From assembly GCA_012295275.1 (NCBI GenBank), contig CM022665.1, positions 41,798,652-41,821,151 of the forward strand: a stretch of 22,500 nt of DNA, written 5' to 3'. The DNA comes from Chrysomallon squamiferum (Eukaryota > Mollusca > Gastropoda > Neomphalida > Peltospiridae). Numbering within the stretch: position 1 is the first letter of the stretch; each line of letters starts with the position of its first letter. Both the position numbers and the translations under genes were made by a program. Under the pieces are notes generated by a model. The model saw only the letters and a program-made list of their open reading frames with translations. It made no database searches and was not told the DNA's origin. This document shows, piece after piece, positions 1 to 9,821 of this stretch.

Positions 1-249
1 CTACTACTACTACCACTATCACTACTATCAATATCACTTTTGCTACTACTTTTCCTTTACTTCTAATACTAAAACAACAACAAAATCTAATTATATTAAA
101 ACTATTACAAATAATATGTAACAGCAACAACGAAACAAAATAATAGCAACAACAACGACAACATCAACAACTACAATAATCACAATAACAACAACATCAA
201 TAATAACAATAACAATAACAATAACAATAATAATAACAATAACAATAAC

Positions 250-302
<53 letters not shown>

Positions 303-330
303 TACACGATGAAAACAAACGTAAATAAAA
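1..330. repeat. Degenerate trinucleotide tract (TAC, CAA, ATA)
   Basis: The window opens inside a compound simple repeat. It starts with TAC-type triplets, passes through CAA/ACA-rich sequence and ends in a clean (AAT)n run at about 248-299. Reading frames on the minus strand give only poly-Ile/Val, which is a by-product of the repeat and not a protein. Confidence 0.9.
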
Positions 331-770
331 CAATATGAAGAATCAGCTAACAAACACGCACACCTACTGCATAAACTCAGACATCACATATTTTTATTTT
401 ATCTCGTGTAATAAAACCGAGAGTCAAATATCTGATTACAGGCCTTATTTAAATATCGTCACAGCAGCTGTACAATTAACATAATCCCCCGTTTTTAAGC
501 CTTTTTAATGATAAACTTCCTACGTTAAACAAAACCCCATCTGATTTACGTCCGTGCTTATCGCGTACGTTTGTCGTAAATGCCTCGCGTAAAGTATAGC
601 ATCATGTAGGCTGTGAGTAAAATAATACCTCAACTGTTTTGAAACTTGTAAAGTACTACAGCATCTGTTGTTAATAACTGAAGTGTTTGTTTTATTTTGT
701 GTTTTATTTAAACTCTTATAAGAAAATTAAATTAAAAAAAAAAAAAAAAAGACTGAACGAAAACTTGAAT
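331..770. other. Intergenic, no gene seen
   Basis: This is low-copy AT-rich sequence. A stretch at about 530-600 has several CpGs, including cgcgtacg and cctcgcg, and is less AT-rich than its surroundings. A poly-A run lies at about 734-750. I see no open frame with protein-like composition on either strand. Confidence 0.6.
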
Positions 771-837
771 ACGTCTACTACTACTATTACTACTACTCAT
801 GCTCTACTGCTGTCACTACTACTATTGTTGCTTGCTG

Positions 838-875
<38 letters not shown>

Positions 876-1014
876 GCTACTACTACTACTACTACTACTG
901 TTACTACTACTGAAGCTCTACTACTACTACTACTACTACTACTACTGTTACTACTACTGAAGCTCTACTACTGCTACTACTACTAATTCTTACTATTATT
1001 ATTATTATTATTAT
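771..1014. repeat. Degenerate (CTA)n / (TTA)n microsatellite
   Basis: Long CTA/TAC triplet runs are interrupted by variants such as gaagctcta, which recurs at about 911 and 959, and the tract ends in (TTA)n. One frame encodes poly-Thr/Leu purely because of the repeat. Confidence 0.92.
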
Positions 1015-1699
1015 GAAAATGATGATGACGATAAAACTATCCAACGCCGTATAATGGTAAATAAAATATGTCAGGTTGACGTTAAATAAAACATTCCCTT
1101 CCTAATAATAATGATGATGATGATGATAAAACGAAGAATAACAAGGCAGTGATGATTCTGTTTGCCTACTAATATATTTTATTAAGTAAAATATGACAGT
1201 CTCGCAGAAACATTTTGTTTGACAGTTAAACCACTTTTTAATTTAATATGCCGCGTAATTACAGTTTATAAATTGTACAGAAATAAAAACTGTGCGAAAG
1301 CACACTTTAACACAAAGGTACTAAATATAATTATTATTATTATAATTACGATTAGATTTTTTTAAAGTTAAATCATTTAGAAAGACGAAATCATTGACAA
1401 GTTTATGAAAACTGGGGTTGAGATGAGTTTATTAGGCCTCGAATACGTTGTTGTATTTTCCCCATTGGTCACCGACAGAGAATAACGATCAGTTCCCATT
1501 GTTTAGATTAAGTAATATTATCATTTCGGTTGTATCCATCTTTTGCTGTTCTTGGCTGTAATCTATCCATCCGGTCCTCATAATCCACTTCTCCGCGTAA
1601 CGTTTTAATACCACGAAATACCGGAAACGACAACACAAACGTTAATGTTTTTATTATTTTATTTTATACTTAAAAAACCAGAAAACAAAACAAAACAAA

Positions 1700-1730
<31 letters not shown>

Positions 1731-2460
1731 GAAAACAAAGAACGAACGAAAACGATGACAGAATCGTCATCTTTCGAGAGTCCTGTTTGCTTTTTAACAT
1801 GGCGTCATCCATTAAACCGCCAAAGAATGAACGACAAACGCTGGTCCCAGTAATGACGCGTAAGGACGGAAAAACGCCAATGTGAACTTGTGTTCGTGAT
1901 ACAAAAAAAAACAAAAAAAAACTCCCCGACTCCCCGGCCAGACAGACAGGCACTCGTTGGACATGAGACGCGCTGCGAAGGAGAGATTAGTTTGCCCGCA
2001 TTCAAACACAGTTACGACTCTGACTTTTAACCCGAGACCTGGGGCAAGTGGACACATGATGGACATTAGAGAAAGAAGAAGTACAGAAGTGGCCATTGTA
2101 CGTGGAAGAACCCGGATGGGAGCAATTGTTTACGTTCTGTGTCAAGCAGGCTACGTTTAACCTCGCAGAGTTTGGCTGGCAGGGCCGCGGAGGCTATGGC
2201 GAACAAATGCAACAAAGATCTGATTATTAAACTGTTTAAATATGTCTTTAATTGCACGGAATATCTGATATCACAAGAGTCTGAAGGATAGCGGGTTCGG
2301 TTCGCTGCAAGAACCTCAAACGCTTTTGACAAAGGGAAAGAGATACAAGTACCACGTACAGCACGATTTGAAGCTTATTAAATATATTTTGTGATTGTTG
2401 CTTTATTTGTATCTGGACGTCAGTTTTGGTTGATGTATTAAAAATAATAATAAAATAAAT
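1015..2460. other. Intergenic, poly-A runs and a mixed-composition patch
   Basis: A short (GAT)n run lies at about 1107-1127 and a poly-A run at about 1697-1722. From about 1930 to 2330 the sequence is less AT-rich and has CpGs. A short open frame at 1957-2160 in that patch lacks an ATG at its open end and shows no motif I recognise. I find no supportable gene. Confidence 0.55.
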
Positions 2461-2462
2461 AA

Positions 2463-2505
2463 AAAGAAAGAAAGAAAGAAAGAAAGAAAAGAAAAAAAAA
2501 AAAAC
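2463..2505. repeat. (AAAG)n microsatellite
   Basis: About eight AAAG-type units run into a poly-A stretch on the + strand. Confidence 0.85.
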
Positions 2506-2526
2506 TGTTACAATATTATAACAAGT

Positions 2527-2765
2527 CCATTCAGATTCACGGAGTAAATCATTTGCTTTTCTTTCTTTTATAAAAATGTAAAACAAATAACAACAACAAC
2601 AACAAAATAAATAAATAAATAAATAAAAACAACAAACAAACAAACAAACAACTCATTTCAAATTCACGGAGTAAATCATTTGCTTTCCTTTCTTGTGTAA
2701 AAATGAAAAACAAATAATGATAACAACAACAACAACAAAATAAAAAAATAAATAAATAAATAAAC
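2527..2765. repeat. Tandem duplication, about 127 bp, two copies
   Basis: The segment starting at about 2534 (gattcacggagtaaatcatt) recurs from about 2661 (aattcacggagtaaatcatt). Both copies continue with a cttt-rich piece, a (CAA)n run and an (AAAT)n run in the same order. The offset is 127 bp. The unit includes both unique and microsatellite sequence, so this is a segmental tandem duplication and not slippage of a short motif. Confidence 0.85.
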
Positions 2766-2775
2766 ACCGACCAAA

Positions 2776-2836
2776 TAACTACTAATTAAATTTGTCGGAA
2801 ATATCGTTTAGAGTAATTCAAAGCTGTTAACTAAAT
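2776..2836 (+). repeat. Dispersed 61-bp repeat, copy A
   Basis: It begins taactactaattaaatttgt and shares tcggaaata, gtttagagtaattc and agctgt-taactaaa with the copy at 4602-4662, in the same orientation and with only a few differences. The copies lie about 1.8 kb apart. They are probably fragments of an interspersed element, but no terminal structure is visible. Confidence 0.8.
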
Positions 2837-3173
2837 TAAGCTTAATTATTTTCTAACTCTGACACAGTATGTAAATAATAATTATAATTATTCAGTAATG
2901 GTTTTATTTGCAATAAAAAAAAAAATAATAATAACAATAAACAAAAAAAAAAAAATATATAAAATACCACATACAATAAACGAAATAAAGAGAGGACTTT
3001 TACAAGATTCGAACACGCTGTCTACCAAATACATTACGAAATGAAACGATCTTAACCGAGTGATCTTTAAAAAAAAAAAAACACACGATGCCCTTGCACG
3101 CCTACATCAAGAACACACAAAACGCAATGACATGCAGATATGTTTGGCATTATAATTACGCAAATTAGAAAAG

Positions 3174-3175
<2 letters not shown>
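2837..3175. other. Intergenic AT-rich sequence with tRNA-like relic
   Basis: A and T runs dominate. The only structured piece is the tRNA-like stretch at about 3000-3072, described separately. No gene is visible. Confidence 0.55.
3000..3072 (-). ncRNA. Degenerate tRNA-like sequence, possible SINE head
   Basis: Read on the minus strand, the stretch contains ctcggttaagatcg, which resembles an A-box region, and about 40 bases later gtgttcgaatct, which resembles a B-box (GGTTCGANNCC). Order and spacing fit a tRNA-derived pol III promoter. The T-stem does not pair well, so it is not a functional tRNA. A relic of a tRNA-derived SINE is the likeliest reading, and chance similarity remains possible. 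Confidence 0.3.

Positions 3176-3210
<35 letters not shown>
3174..3210. repeat. (CA)n microsatellite
   Basis: An uninterrupted CA dinucleotide run of about 17 units. Confidence 0.95.
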
Positions 3211-3211
<1 letters not shown>

Positions 3212-3284
3212 TTCGCATAATTTAATTACAGTTATTTAGTTCTCTCCCTTTTTTTTTCCACTAAAAAAAAAGAAAAAAAAAAAA

Positions 3285-3480
3285 AGCCCTGTGAACTAGC
3301 CTCGTTATGGTGTCACATTGCTGACGGAGGGCCGAGTTCCGTAATGTTGAAATTACGTGAACAAAATGCTGTGGCGACAACTTCATTGTGTAATGAGCGG
3401 CAAATAGAGGATATTAATCATTACCAGGTCGCTACATCAACAGAGCAGGTTAACACAGTGTACCGACAAATAATCGTGAG
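3285..3480. other. Low-copy patch of balanced composition, possible conserved noncoding element
   Basis: This roughly 200-bp island sits between simple-sequence blocks and has a much more even base mix. It holds homeodomain-type ATTA/TAAT cores in gtaatgagcggc and atattaatcattacc. It has no long open frame. A regulatory role is inference only. Confidence 0.3.
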
Positions 3481-3499
3481 AAAGAGCAGTGGTATTTAG

Positions 3500-3690
3500 T
3501 ATATATATGTATATTTTTTTATTATTATTTTTTTATTTTATTTTATTTTATTTATTTTTTTTGTTTTTTACTTTTTATTATTATTATTTTTTTTTTTTTT
3601 TTTTTTATTTCATTTCATTTTACTTTTTATTATTTTTTTTTAAATTATTTTTTTTTTCATTTTTTATTATTATTATTTTTTTTTAATTAC
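3500..3690. repeat. T-rich low-complexity tract
   Basis: Nearly pure T with scattered A and C. The poly-Phe/Tyr frame across it is not credible as a protein. Confidence 0.85.
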
Positions 3691-3705
3691 ATCAGTTGTG
3701 ATTGT

Positions 3706-3876
3706 TTCATTATTATTATTATTATTATTATTATTACTACTACTATCACTACTACTATTATTGTTGCTGCTGCTGCTGTTGTTCTCAACATCATCATCAA
3801 TATAATTATTATTATTGTTGTTATTACTACTACTGCTGCCACTACTACTACTACTATAACAACAACAACAACAACA

Positions 3877-3907
<31 letters not shown>

Positions 3908-3929
3908 TTATTACTACTACTACCGCTAA

Positions 3930-3965
<36 letters not shown>
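3706..3965. repeat. Compound trinucleotide tract (TTA, TAC, TGC, CAA)
   Basis: A mosaic of (TTA)n, (TAC)n, (TGC)n, (CAA)n and (ACT)n blocks begins and ends with clean (TTA)n runs. It is open in several frames on both strands as poly-Ser, poly-Asn, poly-Cys or poly-Tyr, which is expected of a triplet repeat without stop codons. Confidence 0.92.
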
Positions 3966-3966
<1 letters not shown>

Positions 3967-4062
3967 TATAAATAACAGAAGGCTTAAAATTGATTTTAAA
4001 TCCTTTTCAGGATTTAATATAATAATGTGTGCACATATATCTCTTTTCATACATTTATGTTG

Positions 4063-4064
<2 letters not shown>

Positions 4065-4144
<80 letters not shown>
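4065..4144. repeat. (CT)n microsatellite, 40 units
   Basis: A perfect CT run of 80 bp. Long (CT/GA)n runs also occur inside the inverted-repeat arms at 6342 and 8907. Confidence 0.97.
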
Positions 4145-4148
<4 letters not shown>

Positions 4149-4439
4149 ATTACTACAAAGATTTAAAAACAAAAATTGATTATATATTATTCTATAGTAA
4201 TTAAAACTGTAATTATACGTAATAAATTATTACATTTTAATGACTTTAAGAAATAAATATAAATATCAGTAGATATTAGAGAAAGGGAGAGCCACCGGTA
4301 TTTAATAATTATGATAATAAATAAATAAATATTTTCTTTTGTTTCTTTCTTTCTTCTTCCATCTTTTCTTTTCTTTTTTTTTTTTCTCTCTCTCTTTCCA
4401 TTTCAAATTAACCCATTCTTTTATCCCTACCACCATAAG
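4145..4439. other. AT-rich intergenic sequence and pyrimidine-rich stretch
   Basis: The interval is AT-rich. A pyrimidine-dominated segment lies at about 4331-4405 (cttt, ttct and tctc blocks). No gene or clear motif. Confidence 0.55.
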
Positions 4440-4601
4440 TTCATAATTTTTACGATAAACTCTAATTGGTCAATACAGTCACGTGAACATTCTTTTGATT
4501 AATGGCAGACGCCTGTCATTTTGTCTTGTCGTCTGCTAAAGCTTGAATGTGATGTGCGTGACGTCATTGTTATTAAATTACTTTATTAAAAATCGATTAA
4601 G

Positions 4602-4662
4602 GAACTACTAATTAAATATGTCGGAAATACTGTTTAGAGTAATTCTTAGCTGTAAACTAAAT
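4602..4662 (+). repeat. Dispersed 61-bp repeat, copy B
   Basis: This is the counterpart of 2776-2836. It is direct, nearly identical and opens gaactactaattaaatatgt. It directly follows a CRE-bearing stretch. Confidence 0.8.
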
Positions 4663-4939
4663 TTTCGTGTGCCAAACGAGTTGTATAATAGAACAAAATC
4701 AGCGAACCCGGATACATTACAAAAATAATTAAAATTCCATTAAAACTTCTGCTACAGAACTATCATGTTGAAATCAGTTTAATTAATCATTGATTTTGAC
4801 TGCTCTCTGAGAAATGTCATTATAAAAGGAGTTATTATGGTGAAATAATTCATTATATATTAGTAATGACACGTGACGTCATCAACATTTGTAACGTAAT
4901 AATACTTTCGTTTATTTCGATTGGCTCTGACAAAGTACA

Positions 4940-4994
4940 ATTACTATTACTACTAGTGCCACTAATAGTAGTAGTAGTAGTAGTAGTAGTAGTA
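4940..4994. repeat. (TAC)n then (TAG)n mirror-type microsatellite with hairpin potential
   Basis: A short TAC/ACT block is followed, across actagtgccact, by a (TAG)n run. The two halves are reverse complements, so the strand could fold on itself. Confidence 0.7.
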
Positions 4995-5479
4995 AAAGAA
5001 GAAGAAGAAAATAATATATAAATACATATGCTATTGCTATTGTTGTTTAGTTCACGTTATACCAGAATATAATGTAATTATACTAATTGTTTTATATGTA
5101 ATAAATACATTAATTGCTAGAATATAGTATTATTAACATACACTGAACGCGCGCACTATACAATTGTATTATTTAAATAACATTTGGAATAAAAGCTGTT
5201 ATTATTGACGTTGGTGATGATGATAGCAAAATACATTATAATTAAATGGGGGCAGTTAATTGGTTTTTTCCATTATCAGTATTTAAGAAATTGTAATAAG
5301 TGAAATGTTTTGTGAAACATTTCTAATCCATACTTTAATCTTTATCTCTTTTTATTTTCATTCAGTAAAACAGTATAAAATACTTTGATAAATAGATGTT
5401 ATAATTATACAAGAGGAAAAAAAAAAAAAAAAAAAAGATAATGAAGTTAAAGAAAGAAAGAAATGTACACTAGTTTCGC
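4995..5479. other. AT-rich intergenic, nothing recognised
   Basis: Apart from a 9-bp perfect stem with a 4-nt loop at 5302-5323 (gaaatgttt-tgtg-aaacatttc) and a poly-A run at about 5418-5436, I see no structure and no gene here. Confidence 0.6.
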
Positions 5480-6060
5480 TTGCCCGTACCGATTTTTAAT
5501 TGACACTTAATAGCTACAGCTACGAGTGTCACCATTTGTACCAGTCTATCTTGTCTGTGACGTCATGGGGTGACACTTTAACGCGCCCGAAGCGAGCAGA
5601 CATTGTACCGGACTTCTGAACGTGCGCCACGCGCTGAAAACCTCTGGCAACCCTCATTGCAGCACGTGCGCACTGCCGCACTGACCACTGGATGACGGTG
5701 GCCGGAGGGTGGGGTCACTAGCTGTAATTATGCGTGTAACTGGGGGTCAGGTCAACGAAATTTTCAGTGCTTTTGTTTTTCATTTATTGTGCGCAAAAGC
5801 TGGTGGGAATTTAATTGGGAGTCGTTTGGCAACAAATTGAAGTTATTTTTATTGTCGGCGTTAACAAAGAAACACAAATTTAATTGTTTTGAACGACGAG
5901 GGAAAATAAAACAGTGAAACTGTAATTCGGTATTTTTATCGTTAATTTGTTTTGCACTGTCAAATTATTAAGTCACTGCGGGTGCGGGAATAAACCGTAC
6001 ATGTCATGCGCAGACCTACGAATGGAACGATAATGGCGCGCGCCAAATATCCTCCACCCT
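5480..6060. other. GC-richer low-copy island
   Basis: Composition shifts toward GC, most clearly at 5540-5760, with many CpGs (acgcgcccgaagcgagc, cacgcgct, gcgcgcgc). It carries a CRE at 5558, an E-box at 5663 and overlapping nuclear-receptor-like half sites in gggggtcaggtcaac at about 5743-5757. No long open frame crosses it. It resembles a promoter or conserved noncoding element by composition only. Confidence 0.35.
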
Positions 6061-6338
6061 AATTTTTTTGCAAAATGATTTCTAATGTTTTTTTGTTTTT
6101 CATTTAAAACAGTTGTGTTCCATTCTGAAATTATTATGTGTAATAATGATGAATTTTTTGAGTAGGCTACAAAAAATTAAAGATATAAAAAAAAAAAAAA
6201 AATTGTTGTAATTAAGTTAATCTATCAGAAAATCGGCGCTTCTTTTTCTTTTCAAGTTTATGTTAGTACTGTCGGATGATAAAATTACATTTAGATTTGA
6301 TTGAAAAATATGAAATAGGTAGGTAAGCGAAGAAATAT

Positions 6339-6341
<3 letters not shown>
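6061..6341. other. AT-rich flank of the inverted repeat
   Basis: T-runs and a poly-A stretch at about 6188-6202 are the only features. There is no target-site duplication that I can match to the right-hand flank near 8981. Confidence 0.55.
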
Positions 6342-6416
<75 letters not shown>

Positions 6417-6596
6417 GCTATTTTTAAAATGAAAATGTTTATCAAAATTATCTTTTAAGATCAAAACCAGCAACTAAATATTAAAGAAATAGTTTTGAAC
6501 AAATATACATCTAATTAAATTGTATGCCTTTTTGTTGGTGACCGATGACGATGTTGTTGATGATTGTATCTATATCTATCTGTCTAAATAGACACA

Positions 6597-6632
<36 letters not shown>

Positions 6633-6810
6633 ATTTATTTTCAGAAAGTTTTCTTTAATTATAACGAAGGGGCTATTGGCTATGTTCTGCATTTATCAAA
6701 AGAATATAGTTTTTAAAATAGTTGTTTTTAAATATTAAACTTTTCTCAAAAAGTATCATGTATTTAACAACTAAATTATATTTCAGAAAGAATCATACTG
6801 ACATTTTTAT
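6342..6810 (+). repeat. Large inverted repeat, left arm
   Basis: The arm starts with (GA)n (6342-6412), continues through unique sequence (agattagctatttttaaaat onward), a (GT)n run (6599-6630) and more unique sequence, and ends at about aatcatactgacatttttat. The reverse complement of 8489-8980 follows it in the same order with only scattered substitutions and small indels. Both microsatellites lie at mirrored positions. This could be the terminal inverted repeat of a non-autonomous DNA element or an inverted segmental duplication. Confidence 0.92.
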
Positions 6811-8488
6811 TTTATTGTTATGTTTTATTACTGATTTCAATTAAATATTTTATTTATCATATTTTACATTGCTTTAGTTAACTTTTATATATTATTTTCA
6901 TATTTAGTTGTTTATTTATTTATTTTGATTTGGTTTGAGTTCATTTATTTATTTTTTTTTATTATTTGTTGACAATTCTCTTGGACAGATTCAAAACGAA
7001 CGAGTCTATGTATTCGTAATACTTTTGTTATAATTTAAGAGACTGGGTTTCAATAGTTTTAATTTTAAAATTAATAAAAGATTAAAAAAAAAAAACTAAA
7101 GTAAAACCGAAAGATGTTAAAATAACAATAATAAAGTCTAACATATATATTATTTCAACAAAACATGCTCCTGTTGTTTTAATAAATATATTTTTTCCAC
7201 AGTAATACATTTTCAGTTGAACTTTTGAATTATTAATAAAATACAGAATATATCATTTCATCGTATATCTGTTTATTAACACTCTTTTTACTTCCATCTT
7301 AATGGTTTTCATTTACTTTTTTATTTATTTTCGTTCACATTTGTTAGCTTTTGTCTTTCGTTTTGCTTTCGTTCGTTCGATCATATTGCTGCTAGCCTTT
7401 ATTATTCATCTATTTTTATTATTTGTTCCTTCTTTTGTAAAGTTACTTCTGTCATCCAGTTCATCCACCTCTCAATCTATCGATCTTAATACGACTAGTA
7501 TTTCAGAAAACATCGTAAACACTGATATCAATATAAAAAAAATTAAATTATATTTTCTGGTCGTTAAAATATTAATCAAAAGAGGCGTGGAATCAGAATC
7601 GTCGCAACAGAATAAAATTAACGATTAATTTTCCACTCGGATATTCTTTCTGTTCTATGCATTTAACTCTCATTTATTCAGACAACAATAAACAACACCC
7701 TGTTTGTGTTAATAAATGGAAACAATAAACGTTATTGCTTTCCATAATTCGCGCCCTTTCGAGGAAAAGCCGCCATTTACAAACCGCTGCGACAGTGGCG
7801 GTTGTTAGGCATGTGAGCTTGCGCCGAGTGAAATTAGACCACGCTATAGGCTTCGTGCGACGAGTTGTAAAATGCTTGATAATTATCTTATAGTCAAATA
7901 ATCTATTCTGTTATTATTGCGTTTGCAGGTGTCTACAAACAGTTTCTGCATTTCGAGTCTGAATACAGGCGCCCATTGAGTGCTGCTATAAAACGCAATT
8001 GAAAAAAATTAAGCGTTCGGTTTCTAAAGGTCGCGCGGAGATTTACGAGTTATTTGCCGTGCGAATCGAAAAGAAATGTTATTCCGCACCTCGCCGGTGC
8101 GACTGTTAAAAGGCACCTGTTTGTGGAAGGTATACACATGTAAATGAAATTGAAGTAATCGCAAAACAAACGCAAATGATTCTAAATACAAACGGACAAT
8201 ATTTTACGAAAAAAAAGAGTCTTTCTCAATATTCCCGGTTTTATTATTCTTTAATATCGACACGTATTAATTAACAGGTATAATATACAGAGGCGGGTTC
8301 TGTCTGTCTATATGCAATTGTAAATTAGCGGAACTGTTTGAAAATGTATTTTATATTTTTCCCCTTTCTGGTAATGTCAGTGAAAATTTTTTTTTTAAAA
8401 GCTCCATAAAATATAATAAATAAAGAAACTGAAATTGAATGGAAATCATATTATTATTTTACCCCCATAATTCTCTGTTATTTAATTA
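6811..8488. other. Spacer of the inverted repeat, no gene found
   Basis: The spacer is about 1.68 kb. Most is AT-rich and featureless. An open frame at 7302-7628 is very hydrophobic and low in complexity at its start and shows no known motif. Positions 7745-8120 are distinctly GC- and CpG-richer (for example gcgccctttcgagg, ggtcgcgcggag). No transposase motif could be recognised in any frame. Confidence 0.6.
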
Positions 8489-8680
8489 ATAAAAAGTCAG
8501 TATGATTCTTTCTGAAACATAATTTAGTTGTTAAATATGATACTTTTTGAGAAAAGTTTAATATTTAAAAACAACTGTTTTAAAAACTTTATTCTTTTGT
8601 TAAATGCAGAACATAGACAATAGCCCCTTCGTTATAATTAAAGAAAACTTACTGAAAATAAATAAACACACACACACACA

Positions 8681-8717
<37 letters not shown>

Positions 8718-8903
8718 TGTGTCTATTTAGACAGATAGATATAGATATAATCATCAACAACATCGTCATCTGTCACCTACAAAAAGGCATATCTTTACAT
8801 TTTAATTAGATGTATATTTGTTCAAAACTACTTCTTTAATATTTAGTTGCTGGTTTAGATCTTAAAAGACAATTTTGAAAAACATTTTCATTTTAAAAAT
8901 AGC

Positions 8904-8980
<77 letters not shown>
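8489..8980 (-). repeat. Large inverted repeat, right arm
   Basis: This is the reverse complement of 6342-6810. It runs from ataaaaagtcagtatgattc through a (CA)n run (8665-8715, interrupted by cgcg) to a terminal (TC)n run (about 8907-8980). Differences from the left arm include a five-base-scale insertion in the ttttaattagatg neighbourhood (aaagatatgcc versus tatgcc on the other strand) and a longer CA run. Similarity is lost just beyond the CT run. Confidence 0.92.
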
Positions 8981-8983
<3 letters not shown>

Positions 8984-9423
8984 TAGTTATTTGCTTTGTT
9001 TTTCACCTCCATTCCTTCTTTGAAAATAACAAAAAATAAACATATGCAATACACTACCATCTTTTTGGTGCGCGTGAAAAAGACAATGGTATTATTATTG
9101 CGACTATCTCGTATACGATTAGACTATACTGCATTGTACGATGTTAATGAATAAATGTAGCATTATACCCCAGTTTGTTGTAATGTACGTTATTTATTGC
9201 ACCGTGTTTGTATTTCGTACTATTCTGTTGTAATTATATATACTGCACTACAATGTCTTTCAATTCGTTAATGATTAGGCCCATTAAGGTTATATTGTGA
9301 ATGTTCAAAACAAATTTAATTTTAATTTAATTTAATTTAATTTTTAATTTTCTATTGTCATTATTTACAATCGTTATCATAATGTTAATTGTGTTAGCCG
9401 TAATCATTATTATGTGTTGCAGA
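8981..9423. other. Intergenic, nothing recognised
   Basis: The interval is AT-rich, with a short (AATTT)n run at about 9314-9345. No gene features are visible. Confidence 0.6.
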
Positions 9424-9767
9424 GCAGATAGTAGTAGCAACAGCAGCAACAGCAGCAACAATAGTAGTAGTAGTAATAGTGAAGGTAGTAAAAGTGATAG
9501 TAGTAATAGTAGTAGTAGTAGTAGTAGTAGTAATAGTGAAGGTGGTAAAAGTGATAGTAGTAGTAATAATACGGAAGATAGTAATAGTAGTAGAATTAGT
9601 AATAGTGAAGGTAGTAATAGTGATAGTAGTAGTAGTAATAGTGAAGGTAGTAATAGTAGTAGTAATAGTGAAGGTAGTAACAGTAGTAGTAGTAGTAGGA
9701 ACTGTAATAGCAATGGTAGTAGTAGTAGTAGTGGTAGTAGTACTAGTAGGAACAGTAATAGCAATGA

Positions 9768-9821
<54 letters not shown>

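Larger units (their letters stand above)
4440..5740. promoter_or_regulatory. Cluster of CRE, E-box and CCAAT-type motifs
   Basis: Perfect TGACGTCA palindromes occur at 4559-4566, 4874-4881 and 5558-5565. CACGTG occurs at 4480-4485, 4870-4875 and 5663-5668, and at 4870 it overlaps the CRE as cacgtgacgtca. ATTGG (reverse CCAAT) occurs at 4465, 4920 and 5259. These are known binding sequences for CREB/ATF, bHLH and NF-Y factors. No gene start is visible beside them, so they could be an enhancer, a promoter for an exon outside the window or unseen noncoding RNA, or chance. Confidence 0.35.

Noticed and set aside
91-333. Minus-strand open frame of poly-Ile/Val
   Set aside because: It is the translation of an (AAT/CAA)n repeat and has no protein-like composition.
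1957-2160. Possible small gene in a GC-richer patch
   Set aside because: It has no upstream ATG, no flanking splice signals that extend it and no recognisable domain.
3673-4065. Open frames of poly-Asn, poly-Ser and poly-Tyr on both strands
   Set aside because: They follow directly from a stop-free trinucleotide repeat. Both strands and several frames are open at once.
7302-7628. 108-codon open frame in the inverted-repeat spacer, a candidate transposase fragment
   Set aside because: It has a hydrophobic low-complexity start and no DDE, HTH or zinc-finger motif that I can see.
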